64,000 bases of DNA, taken from NCBI GenBank assembly GCA_001051155.2, contig JYIP02000001.1:5642001-5706000 (forward strand). Reading direction: 5' to 3'. Positions 53,862-64,000 of this stretch are shown here, piece after piece (the stretch's first letter is position 1; each line of letters starts with the position of its first letter). A program made the translations under genes and the position numbers. Source of the stretch: Chrysoporthe austroafricana (taxonomy: Eukaryota > Ascomycota > Sordariomycetes > Diaporthales > Cryphonectriaceae). Under the pieces are notes generated by a model. That model was not told the origin of the DNA and did not search any database. It worked only from the letters and a program-made list of their open reading frames with translations.

Positions 53862-56800
53862 TTACAAGAAGACGGCAAAGAGCCAAGAAACAAAGACCAA
53901 GCCAACAGCTCGGCTCGCCAGCCCGGGTGTCACGCTGCCGGCCGCGGATGTGCGGACAGAGCTGGCGGTGGCCTTGGCTGTGCTCGCGGTGGACGAGGTC
54001 GATGAAGAGCTCGTGGCCGTCGGCGCCGCCGGGCTGCTCATTGTCTTGAGCGTGCTGGCTGTGTACTGCGAGAACGGGTTCGTTGTGCTTGTCGAAGTCG
54101 CACGCGCCACCAATTCGGTATTCAGGGTCAGCGTCCAACCTGGCTCCGCGGCGGCTGTGCGCCTCTGGAGATTTTCGGTGATGGTCTGTAACAGCGTTAG
54201 TGATTACTCTTGAAACTGAGCTCCCACCCGTTCCTCTTCTTCTCGTTTCTGTGGGTGTGTGAGGTATCCCTCTGGCCACTTACCGTTTCATATTCGCCAT
54301 TGTCGAGGTTCAGCCCAATCGTCACCTTCTTGCCCTCGAGTACCGAGTCCAGGTTGCCGCCCCCAGTGATCGCGGCAATCAGCGCTGTGCTCGTGGGAGT
54401 CACCGAGAGGCTGCTATTGCCAACGCCTGCAGACGAGCTCCCGGAATCGCCAACGGGGGCCACAACAAGTGATTCCGGAGACTGAGACCCGCCTGTTGCG
54501 CTCAGAGAGCCGGAAACTCCTGCGGCGGCGCTCATGGAGCCACCAGATGATGAGCTGCCGACCAGCGAGCTGGCATTCAACGCCATCCCACCTGATACGC
54601 CGCTAGACGCGCTGCCACCAGACGAGCTGCCGCTAGATGAGCTACTGCTTGATGAGCTACCGCTAGACGCACTGGCTCCAGACACGCTGCCGCCAGATGA
54701 GCTGCTGCCAGACGCGCTGCCGCTTGATGAGCTGCCGCTAGATGCACTGGCCCCAGACGCGCTGCTGCCAGACGCGCTGCTGCCGGACGAGCTGCTGCTT
54801 GACGAGCTGCTGCTTGACGAGCTGCTGCTAGAGCTGCTGCTAGATGAGCTGCTGCTTGCCGAGCTACTGTTTGATGAGCTGCTGCCAGACGCGCTGCTAT
54901 CGGACGCGCTGCTTCCAGATGAGCTACTACCAGACGCACTGGCTCCAGATACACTGCTGCCAGATGCGCTGGCTCCAGATGAGCTGCTGCCAGATGCGCT
55001 GGCTCCAGATGAGCTGCTGCCAGACGCACTGCTTCCAGATGAGCTGCTACCAGATGAGCCGCTGCCAGATGAGCTGCTGCCAGATGCACTGGCTCCAGAG
55101 ACACTGCTACCAGATGCGCTGCTTCCAGATGAGTTGCTGCCAGATGCACTGGCTCCAGATGAGCTACTACCAGACGCACTGGCTCCAGATACACTGCTGC
55201 CAGATGCACTGGCTCCAGATGAGCTGCTGCCAGACGCACTGGCTCCAGATACGCTGCTGCTAGATGCACTGGCTCCAGATATGCTGCTGCCAGATGAGCC
55301 GCTGCCAGATAAGCCGCCGCTGGATAAGCTGCCGCTGGATGAGCCGCTGTCAGATGAGCTGCCGCTGGATGAGCTGCCGCTGGATGAGCTGTCGCTGGAT
55401 GAGCTGTCGCTGGATGAGCTGTCGCTGGATGAGCTGCCGCTGGATGCACTGGCTCCAGACGAGCTGCTGCTTGACGAGCTTCCAGATGCCGAAGAATAGG
55501 ACGATGATGAGCTGTTCGTCGCCGAGCCACCACTGAGAAAGCTGGCACCCGAAGATCCGCCTATCGATCCGCTACCGGATGCTGAATTACCAGAAGTCGA
55601 CGACGAGAGGCTGCTACCCGAGCCACTGTTTCCTGACGAGGCGCCAAGGGTCACGCCACCCGATCCCGTCCCTCCAACAGACGAAGATGACGATGATGAG
55701 CTTCCACTCATGGCGCTTGCTGATGAGGCACCGGTGGATGAGCTTTGTGACGAAGAGGAGCTGCCGTAAGCCGAGGCAGCAGAGGACGAATCATTGGATG
55801 CCATACTTGCTGTCGCTGAGCTTCCATATCCTTGGCTTCCGGATTGCGTCAGGGATGACGACGAGCTGCCGCTTCCACCGTAGTTAGAGCTGATGGAAGA
55901 AGAAGAAGAAGATGATGATGATGATGACGATGATGACGCGCTATTGGCCGATGAGCTGCCAGAGACAGAAGACCCAGTTGTCGAGGTGTTAGAGAGGAGA
56001 CCACTGGATGACGAGCTGCTACCTGTGGAGCTGGCGCCGCCCTGCGTGCTAGCCTGGGAACCCGCCGTGCTGTCTCCAGAGCTTGTACTGGTTGTCAGGT
56101 CGAGGCCAGATCCTCCAAGCACGCTGGTGGTATTCGCGATTCCTCCGCTCGTTGATGCGGCGTCGTCATCGTCACAAGTGTCGTCTTCCGACGTATCGCC
56201 TGACTCACCAGATCCGGTCGTAATTAGAGGGCTGCCGGTGCTGCTGGATGCAGCGGCGTACGCGCCACTGGCGCTCGCTGCGATTCCTGAACCGCTCCCG
56301 CTATAGGCTCCTGAGCCTGAGCTTTGGGAACCAATGCTTGCCCATGAAGAATTACCACCCGCCGCTCCTGAGACCGAGGTGCCGGAACCGGCAGCACCTT
56401 GCCATGAAGAACTTCCACCAGCCGAGCTTGAGCTCGAGCTCCCTGAGCTGGCTCCCATTCCTGAAAAGCCTTTTGCTGTCCCAGAGGGAGACCAGAGGAA
56501 GACGACCCAGAGGAAGACGACCCAGAGGAAGACGACCCAGAGGAAGACGACCCAGAGGAAGACGACCCAGAGGAAGACGACCCAGAGGAAAACGACCCAG
56601 AGGAAGACGACCCTGAAGAAGAAGACGACCCGGAGGAAGCCGACAACCCAGAGGAGGAAGATATCCCTGAAGAAGCAGATGACAATCCAGAAGAGGAAGC
56701 TGAGCCAGAAGAAGCAAACGACCCAGAGGAAGCCGATGACCCAGAGGAAGCCGATGACCCAGAGGAAGCCGATGACCCAGAGGAAGCCAATGACCCAGAG

Positions 56801-59800
56801 GAAGCAGACGACCCAGAGGCAGCCGATCCAGAGGAGGAAGCCGACATTCCTGAAGAGGAAGCTGACCCAGAGGAAGCAGACGATCCAGAAGAGGCAGACG
56901 ACCCAGAAGAGGCAGACGACCCAGAAGAGGCAGACGACCCAGAAGAGGCAGACGACCCAGAGGAGGCAGACGACCCAGAAGAGGCAGACGACCCAGAGGA
57001 CGCAGATGACCCAGAAGAGGCAAACGACCCAGAGGCAGCCGATCCAGAGGAGGCAGACGACATCCCTGACGAGGAAGCTGATCCAGAGGAAGCATACATC
57101 CCAGAAGAGGATGAAGATATTCCAGAGGAAGAAGACATCCCTGAGGAAGCCGATCCAGAGGATGCAGACGACCCAGAGGATGCAGACGACCCAGAGGATG
57201 CAGACGACCCAGAGGACGCAGACGACCCAGAGGACGCAGACGACCCAGAGGACGCAGACGACATCCCTGACGAGGAAGCTGATCCAGAGGAGGCAGATGA
57301 TCCAGAAGAGGAAGACGACCCAGAGAAGGCAGACGACCCAGAGGAAGCTGACGATCCGGAGGAAGCTGACCCAGAAGAGGAAGCCGACATCCCTGAAGAA
57401 GAAGCTGACCCAGAGGAGGCAGACGACCCAGAGGAGGAAGACATCCGCAGACGATCCAGAGGACGCAGACGATCCAGAGGACGCAGACGATCCAGAGGAC
57501 GCAGACGATCCAGAGGACGCAGACGATCCAGAGGACGCAGACGACCCAGAGGAAGACATCCCGGAAGAGGCATACATCCCAGAAGAGGACGAGGCCACTC
57601 CAGAGGAAGAAGAGGACATCCCTGAGGAGGAACCCGACCCAGAGGACGCAGACGAGCCAGAGGACGCAGACGACCCAGGGGACGCAGATGACCCAGAGGA
57701 CGCAGATGACCCAGAGGAAGAAGAACTATCGCCATTGCTGCTTGAGCTGGCACCCAGTCCCGAGCTGGCTCCCATTCCAAGGCTGCCTGCGCCGCTCATA
57801 GACGAACCGAACCCCCCGGAGCTGGATCCCATCTGAGAAGCGCTTCCCCCGGACATAAAGGAACCCGTGCTACCGGAGCTGGCCCCAATTCCTCCCCTGG
57901 ACCCGCCGGACACGACTGAGCCCAGCCCACTGGAGCCACTGCCCATCGATGATGCACTTCCGCCGCTTATAACGGAGCCCAGGCCTCCGAGGCCGGCAAC
58001 GGCGCCTGACCCGCTTCCGCTGCTGGCGCTGAAGGAACCGGACCCTGCGCTACCGGAAGAGGTGGCCATAGCAGATGCTGCCGACGTAATGTCTGACCCA
58101 AGCCCGGCCATAGCACCAGTGCCCGACCCGGCCACGCCACTGGGGCCGAGCGATATCGAGATGCTGCCACTGCCTGTACCAGGAGACCCGGAGAAGGAGA
58201 CACGGCTTCCTTCACCTGTGCCAGAAGATCCGGAGATGGAGACGCGGCTTCCTGCACCTGCGCTAGAGGACCCGGAGCTGGAAACGCTAATGCCTGCGCC
58301 TGAGCCAGAAGACCCGGAGTTGGAAACGCTGATGCCTGCGTCTGTGCCAGAAGACCCGGAGCCGGAAACGCTGATGCCGGTGCCTGTGCCAGAAGACCCG
58401 GAGCTGGAGAAGCCGCTTCCTGCGCCTGTGGCCGACGCTGCCGACGCCACCGCCGCAGCTGTATAGTAAGCTGGCACACCGCTTGCAGCCGCCGGGCCGC
58501 TTTGGGCATTCGCAACGGAGCCCTCCGATCCCGAGCCCGAGCTCGAGCCTGAACCCGAGCTCGAGCCTGAGCCCGAGCTTGAGCCTGAACCTGAGCTCGA
58601 GCCTGAACCTGAGCCTGAGCCCGAGTTTGCCATTGATAGACGCGTGGCCGAAGACCCCGTAGCTGCTGAGGCATAGGCAGGCACGCCGATTGCGGCCCCT
58701 GAGGCAGCTGCGTTTCCACCGGCCGCACCAGACTGCATGCCGCTGAGGCCGCTGAGGCCACTGGGGCTAGCAGCCATGCCCGCACCACTCCCGCCAGCTG
58801 TGGCAGCTGCGCTTCCACCATTTGAACCGGATTGCAAGCCGCTGAGTCCGCTGAGGCCACTTGGGCTGAGGCCCATGCCCACCGCGCCACTTCCACCGAC
58901 GGATGCAGAGCTCCCGGAGGATCCAGAGCCCAGGCCCGCTGCCGATGCCAGGCCAGTAGCAGCCGGGCCCGAGGCGTCCGCCAGCAGAGGCATGCCGCTC
59001 GCAGCGGCGCCCAGTCCAGTCGTCAGGATCACTGCTGCTCCCGTCTGGGTCGCAACGCCGGATCCGAGCGACAGCGTCGTGAGGGCAGAGTAGCTGTCTG
59101 ATGTGGCGCCAGAGTCGGTGACCTCTTCCTCATCCTTGACTATGAGGACCTCGGCGGCCACAGGCTTGCCGAGGCCAGCCTGGTCCGCAAAGGTGTCGAC
59201 GTCGAAGTCCATCCGCAGGGAGGGATTTGCGGCCATGTCTGCTGCCCAAGATGCCCAGTTGAACTGCGTGCTGGTGGTCTGGTTCAGGAGGCTTGAGGAC
59301 GAGGTGCTCCCGGCATTGGTGTTGTACAACAGGACTGCGAGCAGGCGTAGATCTGATGACGAATTTGACGAGGAAGTGGAGGAGAACAGACCCGAGGGCT
59401 CCTTGAAGTCCACGAAGGGGTCGGCGGAGGAGCTCAGCATATTATTGCTCATATTCAACTGGGCGTATGAGCTCATGGTCATCTCCTGCTGCACGAAAAG
59501 CAGATAAGACTCTGACCCGAGGAAAATGAGCTCCGGATCGCTGCCGGCGATCTTTAAGATGGGGATCTCAAGGCCCAAGGCAAGGTATGATCCATTTGAA
59601 AGACCACTTGGCAAGCTCAAGGACGGCTGCTTAGACAAGACTGCATCACAAGTTAGCCTGACCTGTCTTCCTGGGGCGGGATCTCAGTTGACTTACCCTT
59701 TGCCGAGACCTGAGCGGTCGGCGTTACGGAAAATGGAGGGGTGCTACCTCTTTCGTGAAGTACATATTCAAAAGAAGCGGCAGCTTGGCCGTGTAGTAGT

Positions 59801-59850
59801 GCTAAGGTGGCAGCGGTGGCTAGCCGCCGGGGACCTGAAAAAAGCCACAT
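53862..59850 (-). CDS. Giant Ser/Gly-rich repeat protein with signal peptide and GPI-like tail
   Basis: Three exons on the minus strand: 59850-59697, 59640-54284 and 54185-53862, giving 1,944 residues in one open frame. Exon 1 encodes a secretion signal ([16 protein letters not shown], cleavage near residue 25). Residues about 26-280 form a unique, folded-looking N-terminal region ([20 protein letters not shown], then [17 protein letters not shown]). A huge array follows (about 300-1,790), mainly SSGSSASSG and [10 protein letters not shown] units. The C-terminus has a short unique part ([18 protein letters not shown]), a Ser/Thr stalk and a hydrophobic end ([16 protein letters not shown]) typical of GPI signals. 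The design is that of a fungal cell-wall adhesin or stalk protein; ligand unknown. Residues about 782-1,101 read as LLWVV-type hydrophobic repeats because the array slips frame at about 57445 and again near 56490; the neighbouring frame there is Ser/Gly-rich. Confidence 0.75.
56490..57446 (-). repeat. Frame-slipped block of the Ser/Gly repeat array
   Basis: Inside this 0.95-kb block the 12-24 base repeat units are displaced by one reading frame. The continuous ORF therefore gives [12 protein letters not shown] strings, while the alternative frame gives [15 protein letters not shown]. The left edge looks like a missing base in a GGGTCG unit, and the right edge (TCTGCGGATGTC) like a unit shortened by about 8 bases. 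Together they restore the frame. Confidence 0.75.
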
Positions 59851-62352
59851 GGCAAAGAAGAAAAAAAATAAAAAATAAAAAAGGAAGAGAAGAGAAAGGG
59901 AGGTACCAGTAACTGGTTGATCAAAACCAGGATCTCGAGAATGAAAAGACGCTTGTCTGTGCCGGCGACATGCAGAGGAATGATGCTAACGAGGGGCCAG
60001 CCAAGAAGAAGAAAAAGACAGGAGCAGAGTCAGCAGGAAGTGAAAGACAGCCTGCTGTTGTGTAGCATCTAGAAAATACCGGGGCCGTGAGTGAGGTGGG
60101 GACGAAGGCTCGTTTAAAGAGGTCTGGGCAAGGACGCGAGCAGCCCGAACAAGAGGTTCAGACAGGCCCGCTCGAGGCGTCGGACGCGTAAAGGGGAATA
60201 ATAATAGCTACATATCTGCCACAGACAGGAGGAAGCTCACGGAAGAGCGGGCAGCATTGGTGGCCATCGCGCGCAGCAAGGCCGCGACCGGTGAGCATCC
60301 AGAAGAGAGTGGCGGGGCAGAGCCCCAGTCCGAGCGGCGGGCGACCAGCAGACGAGCCCGGGAGGCGGCCGAGGGGGGATGCCGACGATGCGGCGAAGAA
60401 AAGAAGTGGAGGCCGGGCCTCTGGACGGGCTGGCCGGGCTGGGCGTGAAACATTCGGACGGCGGTGCGAGGCCTTATGAGGCGGGCCGAGGTTTCAGTAG
60501 GCCAGTGGAAGGATCGGATGACATGACTTGTCTGAGAGCGAGACGAACAGCGCAGGCGTCCCGAGGAGAGCATCGCGGACGGTCGCCGTCAGACGGCCGC
60601 CCAGCAGGGTCCGGATCTGACGGTCAGCATGTTGCCGTCAGCGAGTTTCTGTAATATGTAATAAGGAGGGGCCGCCTTGGTTCAGCGTAAAAAAGCCAGG
60701 CACCTCCTCTTCTCTTTTCTGAACAACATCCTCCTGCCGTTGAGTGTCGAGGCCGACGCTTGACCGAGCCCACGCAGCCCAGCGCGTGGCATGCGATGGG
60801 CCCTGCTTGATGCACCTTTGGTCAAGACGACCGTGGCTGGACGGGCAACGGGAATCGCATGACCGAGGCCGGGGCTGCGGTCATCAAGACGGTCATAACG
60901 GGAGTATATGCTCCCTTGATAGTGGTCTTGAAATAGGCAAGGTAAGAAGACTATGCCCCCCCCCCCCCCCAAAAAAAAAAAAATCCCCCAACCTGAAAGC
61001 CCCTGCCTCGAACTGACATGGAAACTCTCCTACCCGTGTTCTTGCAAGAGCCCAGACCCTATCTGATTTTATATTATATTATTATTATTATTTCTCCTGA
61101 CATAATACAAAGCCACTGCGGTTCATCGCGTCGCACACTCGGTGCGCTTGGCGACGCGCAGGCCACACACCCACACACCCGCACGCACACGCACACGCAC
61201 ACGCATGGTCTCATGATCCAAGCCTCGTTACCTTAGAAGGTCTGATGCCTCAGCCTGCCCTGCAGGATCCTGCAGGTCTTCTTCCCAACTACTGGGAGGC
61301 GCTGGCGGCTGGGTTCATGTGTTACTGTACCCGGGAAGCGGGACACCTACCGGCTGCTTGCTACTGGCTACTAGTTTACTGGCAGTGACTGGCCACTGGC
61401 CACTGGCCACTGGCAACGGGTGCTCCACCTCCACACATTCCCCCGGATCTGAGACCCTCAGGGAAGGGCTGAAGATTGTGGGCTCGAGGACCCCTGATCG
61501 TCCAGAGGACCGGTGACGAGGTGCTGGGCCCTTCGGCGCGGCGCTGGGCCCCATCAGGGCAAGGCTGATTCCAGTTCGCCCAAGGACCCAGCCAGACTCG
61601 CCCTTGACGGTGCCCTGCGTGGCACGTGGGCGTGTGGACGAGAGGCCGCACGCATGCAGCAGATCCAGGCACGTTGGGCGCGCCTCACCCGGCCGCCCAG
61701 GGCGCCGTGGGCTCCTCTTGCCCGCTGCGCCGGCGCCAGTAGCCTCTCGGCAGCATCCAGCAGGTAGGCTGGAGGGCTCTTGGCCGGCCGTCACCAGGTC
61801 AGCGATCGGGCACCCGGCGTGGCATGGCGAGTCGTAGCCGTAGGCGGTCATGTGCGCCGAGGTCTCTTGGCCACACCCTGGCCAGCGCCGTGGGCACACC
61901 GTGGATAATCTGCTCGCTGCGTTACTCAGGACACGGCAGATTGCGCCAGGGGCTACCTTTGTCTGTGCCAGGAGCCACACCAACGGCTCTGTGTTTGCCT
62001 GTTGCGGCACTGAATAGCGTTGCGGGGTCTCTGGAAACCTTGGCGTTAACGGTGCCATGGTATATAGTCACATAGTGTGACCCATAGCCTGGGCCACTCC
62101 TCGCGTCCTCCTCAGCCTTATCTATCAGCCCCTCCGGCCGAGGTCCTCGCCGTCTCTGCTCTTCCACCACCACACAGACGGCGTCCGTCCCATGGTCTCG
62201 ACCTCCCGCGTGGCCTGCAGCCGGGACATCTCGCAGTGACCATCCGGGTCGCGTTCCGGACCGCCCAAGCAGCCGGGCCCAGAATACCACCTCGGGGGCT
62301 ACCTAGTGTAACACTACCTACGGTACACCATACACCACCCATCCAGCCGGAT
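59851..62352. other. 2.5-kb divergent promoter region
   Basis: This is the upstream region of the Ser/Gly protein (left) and the K+/H+ antiporter (right). It contains C-run/A-run junctions at 60957-60983, a (TTA)n run near 61073-61092, (CA/CG)n at 61163-61205 and small repeats such as ACTGGCCACTGGCCACTGGC near 61386-61407. Open frames are short and not supported. Confidence 0.5.
61163..61205. repeat. (CA)n/(CACACG)n microsatellite
   Basis: A CACACA-CCCACACACCC stretch grades into GCACAC and ends in CACGCA. It is noncoding and lies about 1.15 kb before the antiporter ATG. Confidence 0.85.
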
Positions 62353-64000
62353 ATGGCGACCGTGTGCGGCCTCGCGCGCCGCCCGCCGCTGCTCTCCATG
62401 GCGGCGTCCGTCCTCGCCTTCGCCGCCCTCGCCGCCGCGGAGGAGCAGCCCCTGCGGCCTCGTGCCACTGCGGCGCCCCAGGCCGGCATCCTCGAGGGCG
62501 GCAACCCCGTCGCCTACAGCCAGTCCAACCCGGTCCTGCTCTTCATCATCCAGGCCATCATCATCATCATCTTCTGCCGCATCCTCCACTGGCCCCTCTC
62601 CTACCTGAACCAGCCGCGCGTCATCGCCGAGGTCATCGGCGGCATCCTGCTGGGGCCCTCGGTCATGATGCGCATCCCCAACTTCCAGGCCTCCATCTTC
62701 CCCACGCTCTCCATGCCCATCCTCAACAACGTCGCGAACCTGGGCCTGATCATCTTCCTCTTCCTCGTCGGCCTCGAGGTCGACCTCCGCCTCTTCACCA
62801 GCAACTGGCGCATCGCCCTGACCGTCGGCCTCGCCGGCATGGCCCTGCCCTTCGGCCTCGGCATCGCCATCGCCTGGGGCCTGTACCACCAGTTCCGGGG
62901 CGACGCCGACACCGTCGAGATCAGCTTCGGCGTCTACGCCCTCTTCATCGGCACCGCCCTCGCCATCACCGCCTTCCCCGTGCTGTGCCGCATCCTGACC
63001 GAGCTGAACCTGCTCGGCTCGTCCGTCGGCGTCACCGTCCTGGCCGCCGGCATCGGCAACGACGTCACCGGCTGGATCCTCCTCGCCCTCTGCGTCGCCC
63101 TCGTCAACAACTCGACCGGCCTGGCGGCCCTCTGGGCCCTGCTCTGCGTCGTCGGCTGGGCCCTGTTCCTGTGCTTTGCCGTCCGCCCCTGCTTCATCTG
63201 GTGCCTCAAGAAGACGGGCAGTCTCCAGAAGGGCCCTACCCAGGGCATGGTCGCCCTGACCCTGGGGATTGCCCTCATCTCGGCCTGGTTTACCGGTGAG
63301 TGAGGCACATTCTGGCCGCGAGATAGAGATGACCGGGGGGGGGGGTTGTGCTATCTCGCTAGACCGCGTGGCTGACAAGTCGTCCCATAGGCATTATCGG
63401 GGTTCATCCCATCTTCGGCGCCTTCCTGGCTGGCCTGATCTGCCCCCACGAGGGGGGTTTCGCCATCAAGCTGACCGAGAAGATCGAGGATATTGTCTCG
63501 GTGCTCTTCCTGCCGCTCTACTTTGCCCTGTCGGGGCTCAGCACCAACCTCGGCCTGCTCAACGACGGCATCACCTGGGCCTACGTGATCGGCGTCATCG
63601 CCGTGGCCTTCTCTGGTAAGATCATCGGAGGCACGCTGGCGGCGCGGTTCAACAGGCTCGAGTGGCGAGAGTCCTTCACCATCGGGTGCCTCATGAGCTG
63701 CAAGGGTCTCGTCGAGCTGATCGTGCTTGTAAGTGGAAGACGCGAAACCCCCCCCCCCAAGCGGAGACGCCAGCTGACAGGAGGAAACTATAGAACGTGG
63801 GCCTGCAGGCCAAGATCCTCTCTGAGCGTACTTTCACTATCTTCGTCGTCATGGCTTTGGTAAGTCTCATGCATGCAACATCGCGAGGGGGGAGCCCGTC
63901 AGCCGCTAACCGGGCGCAACCCTAGGTCACTACGGTATCCACGACCCCATTGGTCAAGTGGCTCTACCCGCCGTGGTACCAGAGCAAGATGGACAGGTTC
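62353..64000 (+). CDS. KHA1: KHA1-type K+/H+ antiporter (CPA2), cut by window end
   Basis: Four exons are visible: 62353-63295, 63391-63728, 63794-63859 and 63926 onwards; the last runs off the window after 474 residues. It is a cation/proton antiporter of the CPA2 family, with yeast KHA1 as the nearest named type, acting in endomembrane K+ and pH balance. The N-terminus has a hydrophobic signal-like segment, then the membrane domain starts with SNPVLLFIIQAIIIIIF. Family motifs are RVIAEVIGGILLGPSV, NLGLIIFLFLVGLEVDLRLF, the ALAITAFPVLCRILTELNLL segment, GIGNDVTGWILLAL with its paired N-D ion-binding residues, HPIFGAFLAGLICP and MSCKGLVELIVLNVGLQAKI. Splices at TG-IIGVHPIFG and IVL-NVGLQAK restore the motifs. 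The missing C-terminus is usually a long cytosolic tail. Intron 3 has a nine- or ten-C run. Confidence 0.93.

Noticed and set aside
54534..55499. Plus-strand 321-residue acidic frame ([12 protein letters not shown] repeats) opposite the Ser/Gly gene
   Set aside because: It is the antisense reading of the Ser/Gly repeat units, which contain no stops in several frames. It has no unique flanks, signal or splice partners.
56334..57836. Plus-strand 500-residue frame ([12 protein letters not shown] then ADDPED repeats)
   Set aside because: It is also antisense to the Ser/Gly array. Its switch from Gln/Arg to Asp/Glu units marks the same frame slip and does not indicate a gene.
62314..63378. Minus-strand 354-residue acidic frame over the antiporter
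   Set aside because: Shadow of a membrane protein gene: hydrophobic codons read as Glu/Asp/Gly on the other strand.
1..64000. tRNA genes, rRNA, CRISPR arrays, intact transposons, telomere repeats
   Set aside because: I looked for GGTTCRANYCC-type tRNA cores, evenly spaced direct repeats with spacers, terminal repeats with transposase-like frames, and TTAGGG arrays. I found none that hold up, although a by-eye scan can miss intron-bearing tRNAs.

Overview
This window is nuclear DNA of a filamentous ascomycete (Pezizomycotina). I infer a Sordariomycete-like genome from the GC-rich coding sequence, the many short GT-AG introns, and a gene set (HsbA-type surface protein, PEX20, KIN1, a PQQ-type dehydrogenase with a GPI-like tail) typical of filamentous fungi. 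Genes lie on both strands, single-gene transcription units are the rule, and there is no operon structure. I could assemble about 20 protein-coding genes by joining exons at splice sites that keep the reading frame and restore family motifs. No tRNA, rRNA, CRISPR array or intact transposon was recognised.

Layout. 1-7 kb: an NmrA-like oxidoreductase; a head-to-head pair encoding the two halves of a Tm-1-like protein (UPF0261 and a phosphoenolpyruvate-hydrolase-like TIM barrel); and cytochrome c heme lyase. 7-17 kb: an HsbA-type secreted protein, a hypothetical protein, a nucleolar-type RRM/Lys-rich protein and a two-helix membrane protein. 17-30 kb: a mitochondrial ABC1/COQ8-family kinase-like protein (CQD1/ADCK2-like), a Pro/Gln/Ala repeat protein, GPI mannosyltransferase 2 (GPI18), a microsatellite-dense intergenic region and a low-complexity hypothetical protein preceded by a (GAC)21 tract.

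30-48 kb: KIN1/PAR-1-family polarity kinase with a GC-AG intron, a GPATCH1-like splicing factor, a WHI2-like BTB protein, a secreted sorbosone/glucose-dehydrogenase-like protein and SEC13. 48-64 kb: PEX20, a seven-copy degenerate repeat, CAF40/CNOT9, a giant Ser/Gly-rich predicted GPI-anchored wall protein whose repeat array carries a double frame slip, and the 5' part of a KHA1-type K+/H+ antiporter cut by the window end.

The genes serve mixed housekeeping roles: secretory pathway and wall (SEC13, GPI18, Ser-rich wall protein, HsbA), mitochondria (heme lyase, CQD1-like), peroxisome (PEX20), RNA metabolism (CAF40, GPATCH1-like, nucleolar RRM protein) and signalling (KIN1, WHI2). The best candidates for new biology are the split, divergently transcribed Tm-1 halves, the frame-slipped Ser/Gly giant protein, the poly-Thr upstream ORF made by (GAC)21, and the repeat array behind PEX20. 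Gene identities are from recognising sequence families by eye; no database search was run.
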